NCBI GenBank assembly: GCA_934167695.1
Contig: CAKPLP010000009.1
Coordinates: 1 to 50,962, forward strand
Reading direction: 5' to 3'
Length of the DNA stretch: 50,962 nt
Source of the DNA: an uncultured Bacilli bacterium
GTDB lineage: Bacteria > Bacillota_I > Bacilli_A > RF39 > UBA660
The notes beneath the pieces are model-generated. The model saw nothing but the letters and a program-made list of their open reading frames with translations, was not told the origin of the DNA and searched no databases. A program made the position numbers and the translations under genes. This document shows, in pieces, positions 1 to 8,187 of this stretch (within the stretch, counting starts at the first letter, position 1; each line of letters starts with the position of its first letter).

Positions 1-288
1 TATGTTTTATCTGTTTTTTTCTTTTTTAAATTATTAACATCTTTTTCTGGATAGAAGTTTTTACTATATGTATTGTCCGATTTCTTTGATTTTTTCTTTT
101 TTATGTTATTTATATCAGCTTCAGGATAAAAATCTTTACTATATGTTTTATCTATCTTTTTCTTTTTTAAATTATTAACATCTTTTTCTGGATAGAAGTT
201 TTTACTATATGTATTGTCTGATTTCTTTGATTTTTTCTTTTTTATGTTATTTACATCAGGTTCAGGATAGAAGTTTTTACTATAAGTT
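1..288 (-). repeat. Tandem coding repeat in the 3' part of the pilus ATPase gene
   Basis: Units of 66 and 75 bp alternate, giving a 141-bp super-repeat; for example the text ttattaacatc recurs at 31 and 172. They encode alternating 22- and 25-residue units with the core TYSKxFYPExDVNNxKKKK. Four YSK(N/D)FYPE cores are visible (near 60, 135, 200 and 277) and the array continues beyond the window. Spacing stays a multiple of three, so the array is maintained as coding sequence. Confidence 0.9.
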
Positions 289-1688
289 TTTTCTACTATT
301 ACTTGATCATTTTTGATATTTTTATCTTTTACAATATTTGATACTAATGATTGGGTATTTTTTTGAATATTAGTCATTGATTTACTTTCTAAATCTTTCA
401 TTAGTTTTTGTTCTGCTACTTCGCTTTCTTTTAATTCTGTTGTCCTATTTTGAATAACTGCTTTGTTCATTATTTCCATACAACTATCATCAATGTCATT
501 ATCAATTTCAATTACTCGATATATTTCTTCGAAACTTGTATAGCCATCTAATACTTTTCCTAAACCATCTTGGAGTAGGGTAATTACGTTTCCTGTACCA
601 TATACTAATTTTCTAAGTTCGTCCTTATTTGATACAGTACTATTTATAGCTGCTTTAATTTCATCATCTATTTCTAGTACTTCTTGAAGTGCTATTCTGC
701 CATGATAACCTTTATTACAATATTTACATCCTTGTTTATTTGCATCATATATTTCTTCGATATCTTTTCTTAATGCTAGTTTAAAAACCTTTTTTTCATA
801 TTCTGTAGTTTTTCGTTTTATACGACAATGAGGACAAAGCATTTTTGTTAATCTTTGAGAGATTATTCCTGTTATGGCACTGGATAATAGATATTTTTCA
901 ACGTCCATATCTAATAGTCTTTCTATTGTTGATAATGAATTGTTGGTATGGATTGTTGATAGAACTAAGTGTCCTGTTATAGATGCTCTAACTGCAATTT
1001 GGGCTGTTTCACTATCACGAATTTCTCCTATTAGAATTACATTTGGATCTTGACGTAGGATACTTCTTAAGACAGTTGCAAAATTAAGACCGATTTCAGA
1101 GTTAACTTGTACTTGATTCATACCTTCGATGTTCATTTCTATAGGATCTTCTACTGTAATAATGTTTGTTCTTTCTTTATTTAATACTTGTAATATTGAG
1201 TATACTGTTGTACTTTTTCCAGATCCTGTTGCTCCAGTTACTAAAATAATTCCATTCGGATTTCCTATCATTCTTAATAGTTTTTGATAGTTTTCTTTAT
1301 TAAATCCCAATTTATCAAGTCCTGATAGACTTCTTGTGTAGTCTAGGATACGAATAACTATTTTTTCTCCTTCGTTGGTAGGAAGACAAGATACACGCAT
1401 GTCTAAATCCTTACCACCAAATTTTCCTTTAATAGCCCCGTCTTGTGGTAATCTGCTTTCTGTAATGTTCATATTAGACATTAATTTTAATCTTGTTGTT
1501 AGATTCCTTTCATATAATTTTGGAATATAGGCATAATCAATTAAATCACCATCAATTCTAATTCTGACCATTAAACCATTATCACGAGGATCAAAATGAA
1601 TATCTGATGCTCCCTTTCTTGATGAATCTATAATTATTGCATCAGCGATTTGAGTGATAGGTGTTTTAGCGAAATCAAATGTAACCAT
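1..1688 (-). CDS. Type IV pilus / competence-type assembly ATPase (PilB/GspE/ComGA family), 3' end outside window
   Basis: Hexameric secretion-superfamily ATPase that powers pseudopilus assembly from the cytoplasmic side of the membrane. The ATG at 1688 follows AGGGGA at about 10 nt. The protein starts directly in the N2-like domain, with no MshEN/N1 domain, as in ComGA. Visible motifs: SDIHFDPR (about 29-36), Walker A GATGSGKST (152-160), Asp box with VEDPIE, Walker B ILIGEIRD, His box STIHTN, and a four-cysteine zinc site (CPHC then CKYC) typical of PilB/GspE. After about residue 430 comes a polar tail, and from about residue 467 tandem repeats with the core YSKNFYPE that run off the window edge, so the C-terminus is not seen. 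Two prepilin-like genes are divergent from it, which supports a pilus or competence role. ATPase call is secure; which system it serves is inferred. Confidence 0.9.
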   Translation of the reverse strand, partial: MVTFDFAKTPITQIADAIIIDSSRKGASDIHFDPRDNGLMVRIRIDGDLIDYAYIPKLYERNLTTRLKLMSNMNITESRLPQDGAIKGKFGGKDLDMRVSCLPTNEGEKIVIRILDYTRSLSGLDKLGFNKENYQKLLRMIGNPNGIILVTGATGSGKSTTVYSILQVLNKERTNIITVEDPIEMNIEGMNQVQVNSEIGLNFATVLRSILRQDPNVILIGEIRDSETAQIAVRASITGHLVLSTIHTNNSLSTIERLLDMDVEKYLLSSAITGIISQRLTKMLCPHCRIKRKTTEYEKKVFKLALRKDIEEIYDANKQGCKYCNKGYHGRIALQEVLEIDDEIKAAINSTVSNKDELRKLVYGTGNVITLLQDGLGKVLDGYTSFEEIYRVIEIDNDIDDSCMEIMNKAVIQNRTTELKESEVAEQKLMKDLESKSMTNIQKNTQSLVSNIVKDKNIKNDQVIVEKTYSKNFYPEPDVNNIKKKKSKKSDNTYSKNFYPEKDVNNLKKKKIDKTYSKDFYPEADINNIKKKKSKKSDNTYSKNFYPEKDVNNLKKKKTDKT

Positions 1689-1742
1689 AGTTATTGCATC
1701 CCCTTTTATCTTTACTTTTTTATTCTCTTTTACTATAATGTA

Positions 1743-1771
1743 ATTATATTATAATTCGAGTTGATTGACAA
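1743..1771 (-). promoter_or_regulatory. Sigma-A-type promoter for the pilus ATPase gene
   Basis: Read on the minus strand: TTGTCA (1766-1771), 17-nt spacer, TATAAT (1743-1748), 55 nt before the ATG at 1688. It lies in the intergenic space shared with the divergent pilin genes. Confidence 0.65.
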
Positions 1772-1788
1772 GATAGAAAGGTGTATTT

Positions 1789-2481
1789 ATGAAAAGATTT
1801 TTGAATAACAAAGGATTTGCAATGGTTGAAACTTTAGTAGCTGCTGTGGTGGTTATTTCTTTATTTACATTTTTATATAATTTAATCTATCCCTTAACTG
1901 GTGGATATCATGCTTCATTAAATTATGATGATTTAGATACTAAATATATTGCTTTTTATATTAAGGAAATGCTAGAGGTGGATTATGCTGAAAGTGGTAA
2001 TAAAGAAAATCATATTCTTTCTAGTGGCTATGATGGCGAATGTCTCAGAAACTGTAGTCAATATTCCACAAAGGAAGATGAAATCACTTATGAAGGCGGT
2101 GAAAATGCATCTAATAATGCAGAAGGTGCTGTTGATAGACTAAAGTATACGAATCAGTTATGTAATTCACTTTCTAATGGAAATGATGATGGCTCAGGAA
2201 GAAATAACCAATATTTTTGTAATAAATTCATTAATGTTGCAAATGTAACAAAAATTTATATTACTAATTATGATACTACTGATTTAAAAAATGATATTGA
2301 AAATACGGATTATAGTAGAAACTTTAAAAAGTATGTTGAATATATGCCTTCTCATGGAATGGCTACTGACAAAACAAAAGAAGAGCATAAAAGAATTATA
2401 GTAGAAGTTGAACATGATTCAACCTCTAGTTCTTCTGGAAAGTATTATACTTATGCTTCAATGGAGGTAAACATAAAATGA
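1789..2481 (+). CDS. Prepilin-like protein with class III signal peptide
   Basis: A 230-residue pseudopilin or minor-pilin candidate. The N-terminus MKRFLNNKG|FAMVE has the prepilin-peptidase pattern: cleavage after Gly9, Phe at +1 and Glu at +5, followed by a hydrophobic helix of about 20 residues (to about residue 32). The rest is polar and soluble-looking, with cysteine pairs (CLRNC near residue 85, then two more) that could form disulfides outside the cell. It overlaps the next pilin-like gene by ATGA, so the two are probably translationally coupled. The assembly ATPase is divergent on the other strand. Pilin class is clear from the N-terminus; the exact subunit identity is not. Confidence 0.8.
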   Translation: MKRFLNNKGFAMVETLVAAVVVISLFTFLYNLIYPLTGGYHASLNYDDLDTKYIAFYIKEMLEVDYAESGNKENHILSSGYDGECLRNCSQYSTKEDEITYEGGENASNNAEGAVDRLKYTNQLCNSLSNGNDDGSGRNNQYFCNKFINVANVTKIYITNYDTTDLKNDIENTDYSRNFKKYVEYMPSHGMATDKTKEEHKRIIVEVEHDSTSSSSGKYYTYASMEVNIK

Positions 2482-3095
2482 AAAAACTTAATAATAAGGG
2501 AATGACTCTTATAGAACTTTTAGTTTGTTTTATAATTGTTTCTGCGATTGTTGTTTCAATGTTTAATGTAATTATGAATTATACTACTGATGAGCAAACT
2601 GAAGTTGTTAGAAATGATATTACAAATTATAAGAATGTTATTACTAGAATTATCCAAAAAGATATTATTAATAATGGTCTATCTTCTGTTAGCTTGGATA
2701 GTTTTGGTAAAAATGGTAATAATGATTGTTATACATTTACTTTAAATTTTAATAAAGCTTTTATTGAAAATCCTTTAAGTAAGTCAAAAAAGCTTACTGT
2801 TTGTACTAATACTACTGTTGCGGATGGAAATTATATAATTTATCAAGAAGTGAATACGGGAAAAACTCTTCAAGACTCTAAGTATCCTTTGTTAGATAGC
2901 TTATCAAGTAGTTCAAATAGTTCAACCCCTCTTTATTTTTCTTCTGTTGATACTAATTTAATTAAAAAAAGTGATAGTACTGATATGAATAGTGAGGGTT
3001 TAGCTGTTTTTATGCTTGATATTGGTATTAATCATAGTGAAATAGGTAGTGATTATCATATTAAGATAATAGCACCTTTAAATTATTTTTATTAA
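2478..3095 (+). CDS. Prepilin-like protein with class III signal peptide
   Basis: A 205-residue partner of the preceding gene, starting inside its stop codon (ATGA). MKKLNNKG|MTLIELLV is a textbook prepilin signal: Gly8 cleavage, Met at +1, Glu at +5, then a hydrophobic stretch to about residue 28. The C-terminal domain is Ser/Asn/Thr-rich with two cysteines. It probably enters the same pseudopilus as the upstream gene product. It ends 2 nt from the convergent ylbJ stop, with no obvious terminator between them. Confidence 0.8.
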   Translation: MKKLNNKGMTLIELLVCFIIVSAIVVSMFNVIMNYTTDEQTEVVRNDITNYKNVITRIIQKDIINNGLSSVSLDSFGKNGNNDCYTFTLNFNKAFIENPLSKSKKLTVCTNTTVADGNYIIYQEVNTGKTLQDSKYPLLDSLSSSSNSSTPLYFSSVDTNLIKKSDSTDMNSEGLAVFMLDIGINHSEIGSDYHIKIIAPLNYFY

Positions 3096-3097
3096 AT

Positions 3098-4015
3098 TCA
3101 TTTTATAATATAGATTATTATTAATAAAATAATTGATATTGCTAGACTAGAAATTCTTCCTAATAGAAAGTATTTGTAGTCTAGTTTTTGTTTTCCTATT
3201 ATTTCTTTTACTTGAAAGTGTACACTTAATCCTCCAAATGATAGGAATGATATTATTAATAATGTTTTAAAGAAGATAGTTATATTTAGTGTTTTTATAG
3301 AGATAATTCCTTTTGTTAGATCTGAAAGACCATAGATAATTGTTTTTATTAATTTACTCTTTATTTTATGGGTAAAAATATCACTGATGGTATAGAAGAA
3401 AATAGTGTTTCCTAATATTAGGAATAATACTTTAAATGTTTTGATAAATGATTCTGAAAGAGTATCTGAAAAAGATTTTTTTAAAGGCTTTGGTGGAGAT
3501 GTTTCTATACTTATTTGTTTGGGTCTGATGATGAATGCTAGTATAAAGTTAGACAGATAATGGCAAAATAAAATAGTGATAGCTATTTTTTTATTAAATA
3601 ATAAGGCGATTGTTCCCATTATAAATAATGGATTTGAAAAATGTGTAAACGTCAAAAGGTATTCTGCTTGTTCTTTATTAATTAATTTTTTTTCTAAGAA
3701 ATCTACTGTATATTTTGCACCACTAGGAAATCCTGATAACATACTCATAATAACAATAAATGAACTTGCTCCTGAAATATGAAATAGTTTTAAAAAAAGT
3801 TTATTAAATAAGACTTCTAACACTTTAATAAAATTATAATTTATAAGTAAATCAGAAAGTGTATAGAAGAAAAACATTACTGGAAATAGTTTATTTATAA
3901 ATATATCTAATGATTCTATTATATCGTTTATTATTATATTAGAATTTATTAATGAGTAAATTAAACAAAATATTAAAGTTAAAAGTATTATAAAAGATTT
4001 TAATTTTTTCAACAT
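3098..4015 (-). CDS. ylbJ: YlbJ-family sporulation integral membrane protein
   Basis: Polytopic membrane protein of 305 residues with the nucleoside-recognition/Gate-type core seen in YlbJ (SpoVV), proposed in Bacillus to move dipicolinic acid across the outer forespore membrane. Signature segments are visible: FPVMFFFYTLSDLL (about 44-57), MLSGFPSGAK (about 92-101) and THFSNPLFIMG (about 124-134). It is shorter than Bacillus YlbJ (about 400 residues), mainly in the loops and C-terminal part. It is divergent from ylbL, its near neighbour in Bacillus too, which supports the assignment. An RBS (gaggaaaaat) precedes the ATG. Confidence 0.8.
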   Translation of the reverse strand: MLKKLKSFIILLTLIFCLIYSLINSNIIINDIIESLDIFINKLFPVMFFFYTLSDLLINYNFIKVLEVLFNKLFLKLFHISGASSFIVIMSMLSGFPSGAKYTVDFLEKKLINKEQAEYLLTFTHFSNPLFIMGTIALLFNKKIAITILFCHYLSNFILAFIIRPKQISIETSPPKPLKKSFSDTLSESFIKTFKVLFLILGNTIFFYTISDIFTHKIKSKLIKTIIYGLSDLTKGIISIKTLNITIFFKTLLIISFLSFGGLSVHFQVKEIIGKQKLDYKYFLLGRISSLAISIILLIIIYIIK

Positions 4016-4064
4016 ATTTTTCCTCTTTTTTGCTATAATTAAACATAAAGGACTGATGATAATT

Positions 4065-5087
4065 ATGTTTAGTAAAATATATAACGTTATAAAAAAATAT
4101 ATTCAAGAAAATTTAAAAACTATAATAATTTATGGTATTATTTTATTTATGGTATTGTGTCCTGTTAACTATTATATAATCACTGGTGGTGGTAGTTTTA
4201 ATGCTGTAGATAAGGTTATTATTAAGAATGCTTATAAGAGCAAGGGCAGCTTTAATATGGCTTATGTTTCTGAAATTAAGGGAACTGTTTTTACTTATTT
4301 ACTTAGTTATGTTATTCCGTCTTATGAAAGGGATAGTATAGATGATTATAGAGCTAATGATGATGAAGATGTTGAGGATATTGATTTTAGAAATAGATTA
4401 TGGCTTAAACAAACTAATAATAATGCTATTTATGTTGCATATACTAATGCTAATAAAGAAATTAAGGAGAAGTATAAAAGAAATTATATTTTTAATATAG
4501 ATGAGAAGGCTAAAACTAATCTTAAAGTTGGAGATCAAATTTTAGAGATGGATGGTATAAAATTAGATAGTATTGATGATTTAAAGAAGTATGTAAATAG
4601 TAAAAATGCTCTAGATAAGGTGATTTTCAAAGTTAAAAGAAATGGTAAGATATGTGAAAAATATGCCATTATTTATGAAAATGATAGTAAACTTTATGTT
4701 GGTGTTACCCTTCTTGAAGATACTGAATATATTACAGATCCTAAGGTTAAATTTAATTTTAAAAGTAGTGAATCTGGCCCTAGTGGAGGTCTTATTATGA
4801 GTTTACAGATATATAATTTGATTACTAAATGGGATATCACTAATGGTCTTAAAATTGTTGGTACTGGTACAATTAATAAAAATGGTAGTGTTGGTTCAAT
4901 AGATGGAGTTAAATATAAATTAAATGGTGCAGTAAAAAATAAGGCAGATGTATTTTTAGTTCCAAATGGTAAAAATTATAGTGAAGCATTAAAAGAGAAA
5001 AAGAAAAATAATTATAATATTAAAATTATAGGAGTTAATGACTTTAATGATGCTCTTAATAAATTAAAAAATCTTAAAAATAAATAA
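4065..5087 (+). CDS. ylbL: YlbL-family PDZ-Lon (S16) serine protease
   Basis: Membrane-anchored extracytoplasmic protease. One transmembrane segment (about 16-38) is followed by a PDZ domain (about 135-205, around VGDQILEMDGIKL) and a Lon-type S16 peptidase domain. The catalytic serine lies in ESGPSGGL and the catalytic lysine in the segment IDGVKYKLNGAVKNKAD, before FLVPNG. I chose the second ATG (4065) because the Shine-Dalgarno-like AAAGGA is too close to the ATG at 4056. In Bacillus ylbL sits in the ylb cluster beside ylbJ, as here. Family assignment is firm; the substrate is unknown. Confidence 0.85.
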   Translation: MFSKIYNVIKKYIQENLKTIIIYGIILFMVLCPVNYYIITGGGSFNAVDKVIIKNAYKSKGSFNMAYVSEIKGTVFTYLLSYVIPSYERDSIDDYRANDDEDVEDIDFRNRLWLKQTNNNAIYVAYTNANKEIKEKYKRNYIFNIDEKAKTNLKVGDQILEMDGIKLDSIDDLKKYVNSKNALDKVIFKVKRNGKICEKYAIIYENDSKLYVGVTLLEDTEYITDPKVKFNFKSSESGPSGGLIMSLQIYNLITKWDITNGLKIVGTGTINKNGSVGSIDGVKYKLNGAVKNKADVFLVPNGKNYSEALKEKKKNNYNIKIIGVNDFNDALNKLKNLKNK

Positions 5088-5097
5088 TATTAATTAG

Positions 5098-5126
5098 AAA
5101 AGGCTATGTAAAATGGTCTTTTTTTT
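5098..5126 (+). terminator. Rho-independent terminator after ylbL
   Basis: AAAAGGC pairs with GGTCTTTT (one G-U) and is followed by an unbroken T-run. It separates ylbL from mutS. Confidence 0.6.
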
Positions 5127-5166
5127 GATATAATAGTAATGCTAATTATTAGAAGTAGGTGAAGTT

Positions 5167-7719
5167 ATGAAAAGATGTGAAGTTGATAGAGAAAAATTGA
5201 GTCCAATGATGCAACAATATGTAGATATTAAAGATAAATATAATGATGCTATTTTATTTTTTAGATTAGGCGATTTTTATGAGATGTTTTTTGAAGATGC
5301 GGTTCTTGCTAGCCATGAACTTGAACTTACTTTAACTGGTAAAAACGCAGGTTTAGATGAAAGAGTTCCTATGTGTGGTATTCCACATCATGCTTATGCT
5401 AATTATGTAGATGTTTTAATAGATAAGGGATATAAAGTTGCAATATGTGAACAACTTGAGGACCCTAAGCTTACTAAAGGCATGGTAAAGCGTGATGTTA
5501 TCCAAATTGTTACTAGAGGAACTAGAATTGACTCAAGAGTTGATAGTAAATCAAATAACTTTATTGCAAATATTTATGATTTTGAAAATTGCTATGGAAT
5601 AAGTTATGCTGATATTTCTACGGGAGAATTTTTTTGTAAAATAGTTTTAAAAGAAGAAAGAGAAGTTATTAGAGAAATTGTAAAAAATGGATTTAATGAA
5701 GTTATAGTAAGTGATCAAGTAGATAGAAATTTGGTTAATACTTTGAGAAGTATTTATAATGTTATTGTTACAATTACTGATGATACTTATGATAATGATA
5801 TATATTCATATATTTATCATGATGTTGAAGATGAGAGATTAGTTACTACTATTAAACATTTGTTATCATATATAATAGATACTAAAAAGAAAGATTTAAT
5901 ACATTTACAGAAAGTAGAAGTGTTACATAATAGTGATACTTTATTGTTTGATATTAATACAAAGAAAAATTTGGAACTTACGGAGACTATTAGAAATAAG
6001 GATAGAATGTATAGTCTTTTATGGTTATTAGATAAGAATAAAACTGCTATGGGTAGTCGTTATTTAAAATATAATTTAGAGAATCCTCTTACTAATAAAA
6101 AAGCTATAGAGAGACGTTATGATTTTGTTGAAAAGTTATCAACTCAATTTATTTTACGTGATGATTTAATGCATGAATTAAATAATGTTTATGATTTAGA
6201 AAGACTAGTAGGGCGTATTAGTTATGGTAATTTAAATGCTAAGGATTTAATTCAATTAAAAACATCACTTTCTGTATTACCTAAAATAAGAGATATTTTA
6301 AAAGAACTTGAGTATGATAAGAATATTGAATGTTTTCCTGATTTGTTTGATTTACTTGATAGATCTATTAATGAAGATAGTCCTTTAACTCTTCATGAAG
6401 GCGGACTTATTAAAGATAACTATAATAAAGAACTTGATGAACTTAGAAAAATAAGAAGTGGTTCTAAAGATTTTATTTTGGAAATGGAACAAGCTGAGAA
6501 GGAAAAAACTGGAATTAAAAATTTAAAGGTTGGATATAATAAAATTTTTGGATATTATATTGAAGTTAGTAAAGGAAATATAGGTTTAATAAAAGATGAA
6601 TTTGGTTGGGATAGAAAACAAACTTTAGCTAATTGTGAGAGATTTACGACACCTTTATTAAAAGAAAAAGAAAACATAATTTTAGGAGCAGAAGAAAAAA
6701 TTATTAATTTAGAATATAAGTTGTTTATGGATATTAGAGAAGTAACTAAAAGATATATTGCGCCTTTACAAGAGGTTTCTAAGATCATTAGTGAGGTTGA
6801 CATGTTACAAGCTTTTTCTAATGTTAGTGATGAAAATAAGTATGTAAGACCAAAACTTATTAATGAAAAATCTCTTTCAATGATAGAGTGCAGACATCCT
6901 GTTGTTGAGAAGGTTATGAAGGATAAGTATGTTGCTAATGATATAATTATGGATAAGGATACTAATATTTTACTAATCACTGGTCCTAATATGGCTGGTA
7001 AATCTACTTATATGAGGCAATGCGCTATTACTGTTATTATGGCTCAAATTGGGTGTTTTGTTCCTTGCAAAAGTTGTACAATGCCTATTTTTGATAAGAT
7101 CTTTACAAGAATTGGTGCAAGTGATGATTTAGTGAGTGGTGAATCTACTTTTATGGTGGAAATGAAAGAAGCTCAATATGCTATTAGTGAAGCGACTGAA
7201 AATAGTTTGATTTTATTTGATGAACTTGGACGTGGTACAGCTACTTATGATGGTATGGCTTTGGCTCAAGCTATTCTTGAATATATTCATGATAAAATAA
7301 AAGCTAAAACGATGTTTTCTACTCATTATCATGAACTTACTGATTTGGCAAAAGATTTGAAAGGGTTAAAAAATGTTCATGTTTCTGCAATAGAGGAAGA
7401 TGGAAAGATAACTTTTTTACATAAAGTTAAGAATGGTGCTGTTGATAAGAGCTATGGTATTCATGTTGCTAGTTTAGCAGGACTACCTTCTTCATTGATT
7501 GAAAGAAGTGAAGAAATTCTTAAAGTGTATGAGCACAAAGAAAAAAAAGGACCAAAATATACTCAGACATCTCTTTTTGAATATGATAATTTAAATAAAA
7601 AAGAAAAAGTTAATGAGGTTGAAGAAAAGATTAAAGATATTAATCCTTTGGAGATGACTCCTATGGAAGCGATTAATTTTCTTTATGAATTAAAAAAAGA
7701 AATGAAAAATAATAAATAG
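5167..7719 (+). CDS. mutS: DNA mismatch repair protein MutS
   Basis: Full-length MutS (850 residues). It recognises base mismatches and short loops and, with MutL, starts repair. Domain I carries the mismatch-reading motif GDFYEMF (about 36-42). The ATPase domain has Walker A GPNMAGKS (606-613), the GASDD segment with SGESTFMVEM, Walker B LILFDELGRGT and the STHYHE switch. The C-terminus ends in a short dimerisation tail (TPMEAINFLYELKKE). The ATG has a clear GGTGA-type RBS. No mutL is in the window. Confidence 0.98.
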   Translation: MKRCEVDREKLSPMMQQYVDIKDKYNDAILFFRLGDFYEMFFEDAVLASHELELTLTGKNAGLDERVPMCGIPHHAYANYVDVLIDKGYKVAICEQLEDPKLTKGMVKRDVIQIVTRGTRIDSRVDSKSNNFIANIYDFENCYGISYADISTGEFFCKIVLKEEREVIREIVKNGFNEVIVSDQVDRNLVNTLRSIYNVIVTITDDTYDNDIYSYIYHDVEDERLVTTIKHLLSYIIDTKKKDLIHLQKVEVLHNSDTLLFDINTKKNLELTETIRNKDRMYSLLWLLDKNKTAMGSRYLKYNLENPLTNKKAIERRYDFVEKLSTQFILRDDLMHELNNVYDLERLVGRISYGNLNAKDLIQLKTSLSVLPKIRDILKELEYDKNIECFPDLFDLLDRSINEDSPLTLHEGGLIKDNYNKELDELRKIRSGSKDFILEMEQAEKEKTGIKNLKVGYNKIFGYYIEVSKGNIGLIKDEFGWDRKQTLANCERFTTPLLKEKENIILGAEEKIINLEYKLFMDIREVTKRYIAPLQEVSKIISEVDMLQAFSNVSDENKYVRPKLINEKSLSMIECRHPVVEKVMKDKYVANDIIMDKDTNILLITGPNMAGKSTYMRQCAITVIMAQIGCFVPCKSCTMPIFDKIFTRIGASDDLVSGESTFMVEMKEAQYAISEATENSLILFDELGRGTATYDGMALAQAILEYIHDKIKAKTMFSTHYHELTDLAKDLKGLKNVHVSAIEEDGKITFLHKVKNGAVDKSYGIHVASLAGLPSSLIERSEEILKVYEHKEKKGPKYTQTSLFEYDNLNKKEKVNEVEEKIKDINPLEMTPMEAINFLYELKKEMKNNK

Positions 7720-7734
7720 ACGTGTATTTTTGTA

Positions 7735-7763
7735 CTGACAAGTTAGACTTGTTATGTTAAAAT
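7735..7763 (+). promoter_or_regulatory. Sigma-A-type promoter for nusB-xseA-xseB
   Basis: CTGACA (7735-7740), 17-nt spacer, TAAAAT (7758-7763), 16 nt before the nusB ATG. The small inverted repeat ACAAGT/ACTTGT (7738-7752) overlaps the -35 and spacer. Confidence 0.55.
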
Positions 7764-7779
7764 GGAATAGGTGATAATT

Positions 7780-8187
7780 ATGAAAAATAGAAGTGAATTA
7801 AGAGAAATAGCGATGAAAAGCTTATATCAAATTTTTGTTTTAAAAACAACAAATCTTGAGTACAATATAGATGAGATAATTCATGAACAGTTGGAAGTTG
7901 AAAATGATTTTGTTAATAGTGTTGTAAATGGTGTAATTGATAACTTCGATGAAATTACTATGCTTGCAAATAAGTATTTAGTTGATTGGAAACTAGATAG
8001 ATTAAACTTAGTTGACCAGAGTATTTTATGTATGGGAATTTATGAGTTAAAATTTACTGATACACCTTCTGTTGTTGCTATTAATGAAGCTGTAGAACTT
8101 TCTAAAAAATATAGTGATGAAGCTGTTACTAAAATGATTAATGGTGTTCTTGATAATATATATCATAGTGAGGAATGCCATGAATGA
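7780..8187 (+). CDS. nusB: Transcription antitermination factor NusB
   Basis: Small all-helical RNA-binding protein (135 residues) that with NusE (S10) binds boxA in rRNA leaders. The start MKNRSELREIAMKSLYQ and the C-terminal segment SVVAINEAVELSKKYSD followed by INGVLDNI are characteristic. I place the start at 7780, after AGGTGAT with 4-nt spacing, not at the in-frame GTG at 7771. Its end overlaps xseA by 8 nt. The nusB-xseA-xseB order is common in Firmicutes. Confidence 0.95.
   Translation: MKNRSELREIAMKSLYQIFVLKTTNLEYNIDEIIHEQLEVENDFVNSVVNGVIDNFDEITMLANKYLVDWKLDRLNLVDQSILCMGIYELKFTDTPSVVAINEAVELSKKYSDEAVTKMINGVLDNIYHSEECHE

Noticed and set aside
1..300. CRISPR array at the left edge
   Set aside because: Repeats alternate at 66 and 75 bp, stay in the ATPase reading frame and have no unique spacers.
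6555..6980. 141-residue minus-strand ORF inside mutS
   Set aside because: Antisense shadow of conserved MutS domains; no RBS and biased hydrophobic composition expected of a reversed frame. The same applies to the other antisense ORFs inside parE, parC, alaS, topA, dnaK and rbgA.
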